Positions 63,033 through 64,000 of a DNA stretch of 64,000 bases are shown one piece after another. The translations under genes were made by a program, and so were the position numbers. Numbering within the stretch: the first letter of the stretch is position 1; each line of letters starts with the position of its first letter. The notes under the pieces were generated by a model. The model had not been told where the DNA came from. It saw nothing but the letters and a program-made list of their open reading frames with translations, and searched no databases. Source of the stretch: Aeribacillus composti (GTDB taxonomy: Bacteria; Bacillota; Bacilli; Bacillales; Aeribacillaceae); contig NZ_VISS01000002.1 in assembly GCF_007827555.1 (NCBI RefSeq), positions 124,001-188,000 of the forward strand, in the 5' to 3' direction.

Positions 63033-64000
63033 ATGTCAAAACAGCAAATAGGTGTTATCGGATTAGCAGTAATGGGAAAAAATTTAGCATTGAATATTGA
63101 AAGCAGAGGCTACAGCGTTTCTGTCTACAACCGTTCTTCAGAAAAAACAGACGAAATGCTAAAAGAAGCAGCAGGAAAAAAAATCGTCGGAACGTATAGT
63201 ATAGAGGAATTTGTCAATTCTCTTGAAAAGCCTCGAAAAATTTTACTAATGGTTAAAGCGGGTGCTGCGACTGATGCAACTATTGAACAGCTTCTTCCAT
63301 ATCTCGATGAAGGAGATATTTTAATTGACGGCGGAAATACATATTATAAAGATACTCAACGCCGCAGCAAACAGCTCGCTGAACGCGGCATCCATTTTAT
63401 TGGCACAGGGGTTTCCGGCGGGGAAGAAGGAGCTTTAAAAGGCCCTTCCATCATGCCGGGAGGACAAAAAGAGGCTCATGAGCTTGTGCGTCCAATTTTT
63501 GAAGCGATCGCCGCTAAGGTAAATGGTGAGCCGTGCACCACCTACATTGGTCCAGATGGAGCAGGACATTACGTAAAAATGGTGCATAACGGCATTGAAT
63601 ACGGAGATATGCAATTAATTTCCGAAGCTTACTTCATTTTAAAACATGTTCTTGGGTTAAATGCTCAAGAGCTTCATGAAGTGTTTGCTGAATGGAATAA
63701 AGGAGAGCTCGACAGCTATTTAATTGAAATTACAGCAGATATTTTCACAAAAATCGATGAAGAAACAGGAAAACCGCTTGTCGATGTCATTCTTGACACC
63801 GCCGGGCAAAAAGGAACAGGAAAATGGACAAGCCAAGACGCGCTCGATTTAGGAATCCCTCTTCCGATCATTACTGAATCAGTATTTGCCCGTTTTATTT
63901 CCGCCATGAAGGAAGAGCGTGTTAAAGCAAGCAAACTGTTGAGCGGACCGAATGTACGGCCTTATGAAGGAAGCAAGGAAGAACTCATTGAAGCCGTTCG
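63033..64000 (+). CDS. gndA: 6-phosphogluconate dehydrogenase (NADP+), 5' part
   Basis: The frame starts [20 protein letters not shown] and is open to the right edge, giving about 322 of the usual 469 residues. It oxidatively decarboxylates 6-phosphogluconate in the pentose phosphate pathway. Seen: dinucleotide-binding [50 protein letters not shown] near 127, and catalytic [16 protein letters not shown] near 185. AGAAAGGGACG precedes the ATG. In B. subtilis (yqjI) it also follows polY1, with zwf beyond. Confidence 0.95.
   Translation, partial: MSKQQIGVIGLAVMGKNLALNIESRGYSVSVYNRSSEKTDEMLKEAAGKKIVGTYSIEEFVNSLEKPRKILLMVKAGAATDATIEQLLPYLDEGDILIDGGNTYYKDTQRRSKQLAERGIHFIGTGVSGGEEGALKGPSIMPGGQKEAHELVRPIFEAIAAKVNGEPCTTYIGPDGAGHYVKMVHNGIEYGDMQLISEAYFILKHVLGLNAQELHEVFAEWNKGELDSYLIEITADIFTKIDEETGKPLVDVILDTAGQKGTGKWTSQDALDLGIPLPIITESVFARFISAMKEERVKASKLLSGPNVRPYEGSKEELIEAV

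Noticed and set aside
1-64000. tRNA, rRNA, CRISPR arrays, transposases or prophage genes
   Set aside because: Scanned by eye on both strands; no cloverleaf with CCA-like end, no regular repeat-spacer array, no transposase or phage protein recognised.

Overview
The window reads as chromosomal core DNA of a low-GC, endospore-forming member of the Bacillaceae. Order and orientation follow Bacillus subtilis closely from yqgT to gndA: comG operon, gcv genes, lipM, efp, spoIIIA operon, accBC, nusB-folD-xseAB-ispA-dxs-tlyA-argR-recN, spoIVB, spo0A, bkd genes, brxB, yqjA, yqjE, polY1 and gndA. I see no tRNA, rRNA, CRISPR array, prophage or intact insertion sequence. Several features differ from B. 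subtilis: an OLE RNA with its membrane partner OapA between ispA and dxs, a B12-dependent ribonucleotide reductase behind paired NrdR boxes, and a gltC-gltAB locus between yqjE and polY1. OLE RNA is known mainly from extremophilic and anaerobic Firmicutes, so a thermophilic or otherwise stress-adapted Bacillaceae is a reasonable inference; the species cannot be named from this sequence.

Layout. 1-2904: end of a gamma-D-glutamyl-diamino acid endopeptidase gene, lipoprotein YqgU, small membrane proteins and the metallo-hydrolase YqgX. 3521-7457: seven-gene comG operon for the DNA-uptake pseudopilus, then yqzE. 7847-10363 (minus): yqhG and a SNF2 helicase. 10641-14876: tandem glycine riboswitch with terminator in front of gcvT-gcvPA-gcvPB. 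14917-16321: rhodanese YqhL and octanoyltransferase LipM, which starts lipoylation of GcvH-type proteins. 16527-19206: NrdR boxes and nrdJ. 19315-24539: patatin-like YqhO, YqhP, YqhQ, YqhR, AroQ, PapA, EF-P. 25021-30217: spoIIIAA-AH behind a near-consensus sigma-E promoter.

30403-42963 holds fatty-acid (accBC), folate, exonuclease VII, isoprenoid (ispA, dxs), rRNA methylation, arginine repressor and recN genes, interrupted by the OLE RNA (about 36709-37292) with its own sigma-A promoter, followed by oapA. 43079-45545 carries spoIVB and spo0A with a 0A box upstream of spo0A. 46026-50721 encodes a complete branched-chain 2-oxoacid dehydrogenase, but ptb, bcd, buk and bkdR are absent from its 5' side. 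50839-54124 holds bacilliredoxin BrxB, YqjA, a 31-aa Prli42-like stressosome anchor and peptidase YqjE. 54315-61432 is gltC divergent from gltA-gltB. The window ends with polY1 and the 5' part of gndA.

Functional links: glycine cleavage and the bkd complex both need lipoyl groups supplied through LipM; comG, spo0A, spoIIIA and spoIVB form the developmental core (competence and sporulation); ispA and dxs flank OLE/oapA. Many starts are GTG or TTG chosen from Shine-Dalgarno spacing and alignment with remembered B. subtilis proteins. Family assignments rest on motif recognition and conserved gene order, not on searches.
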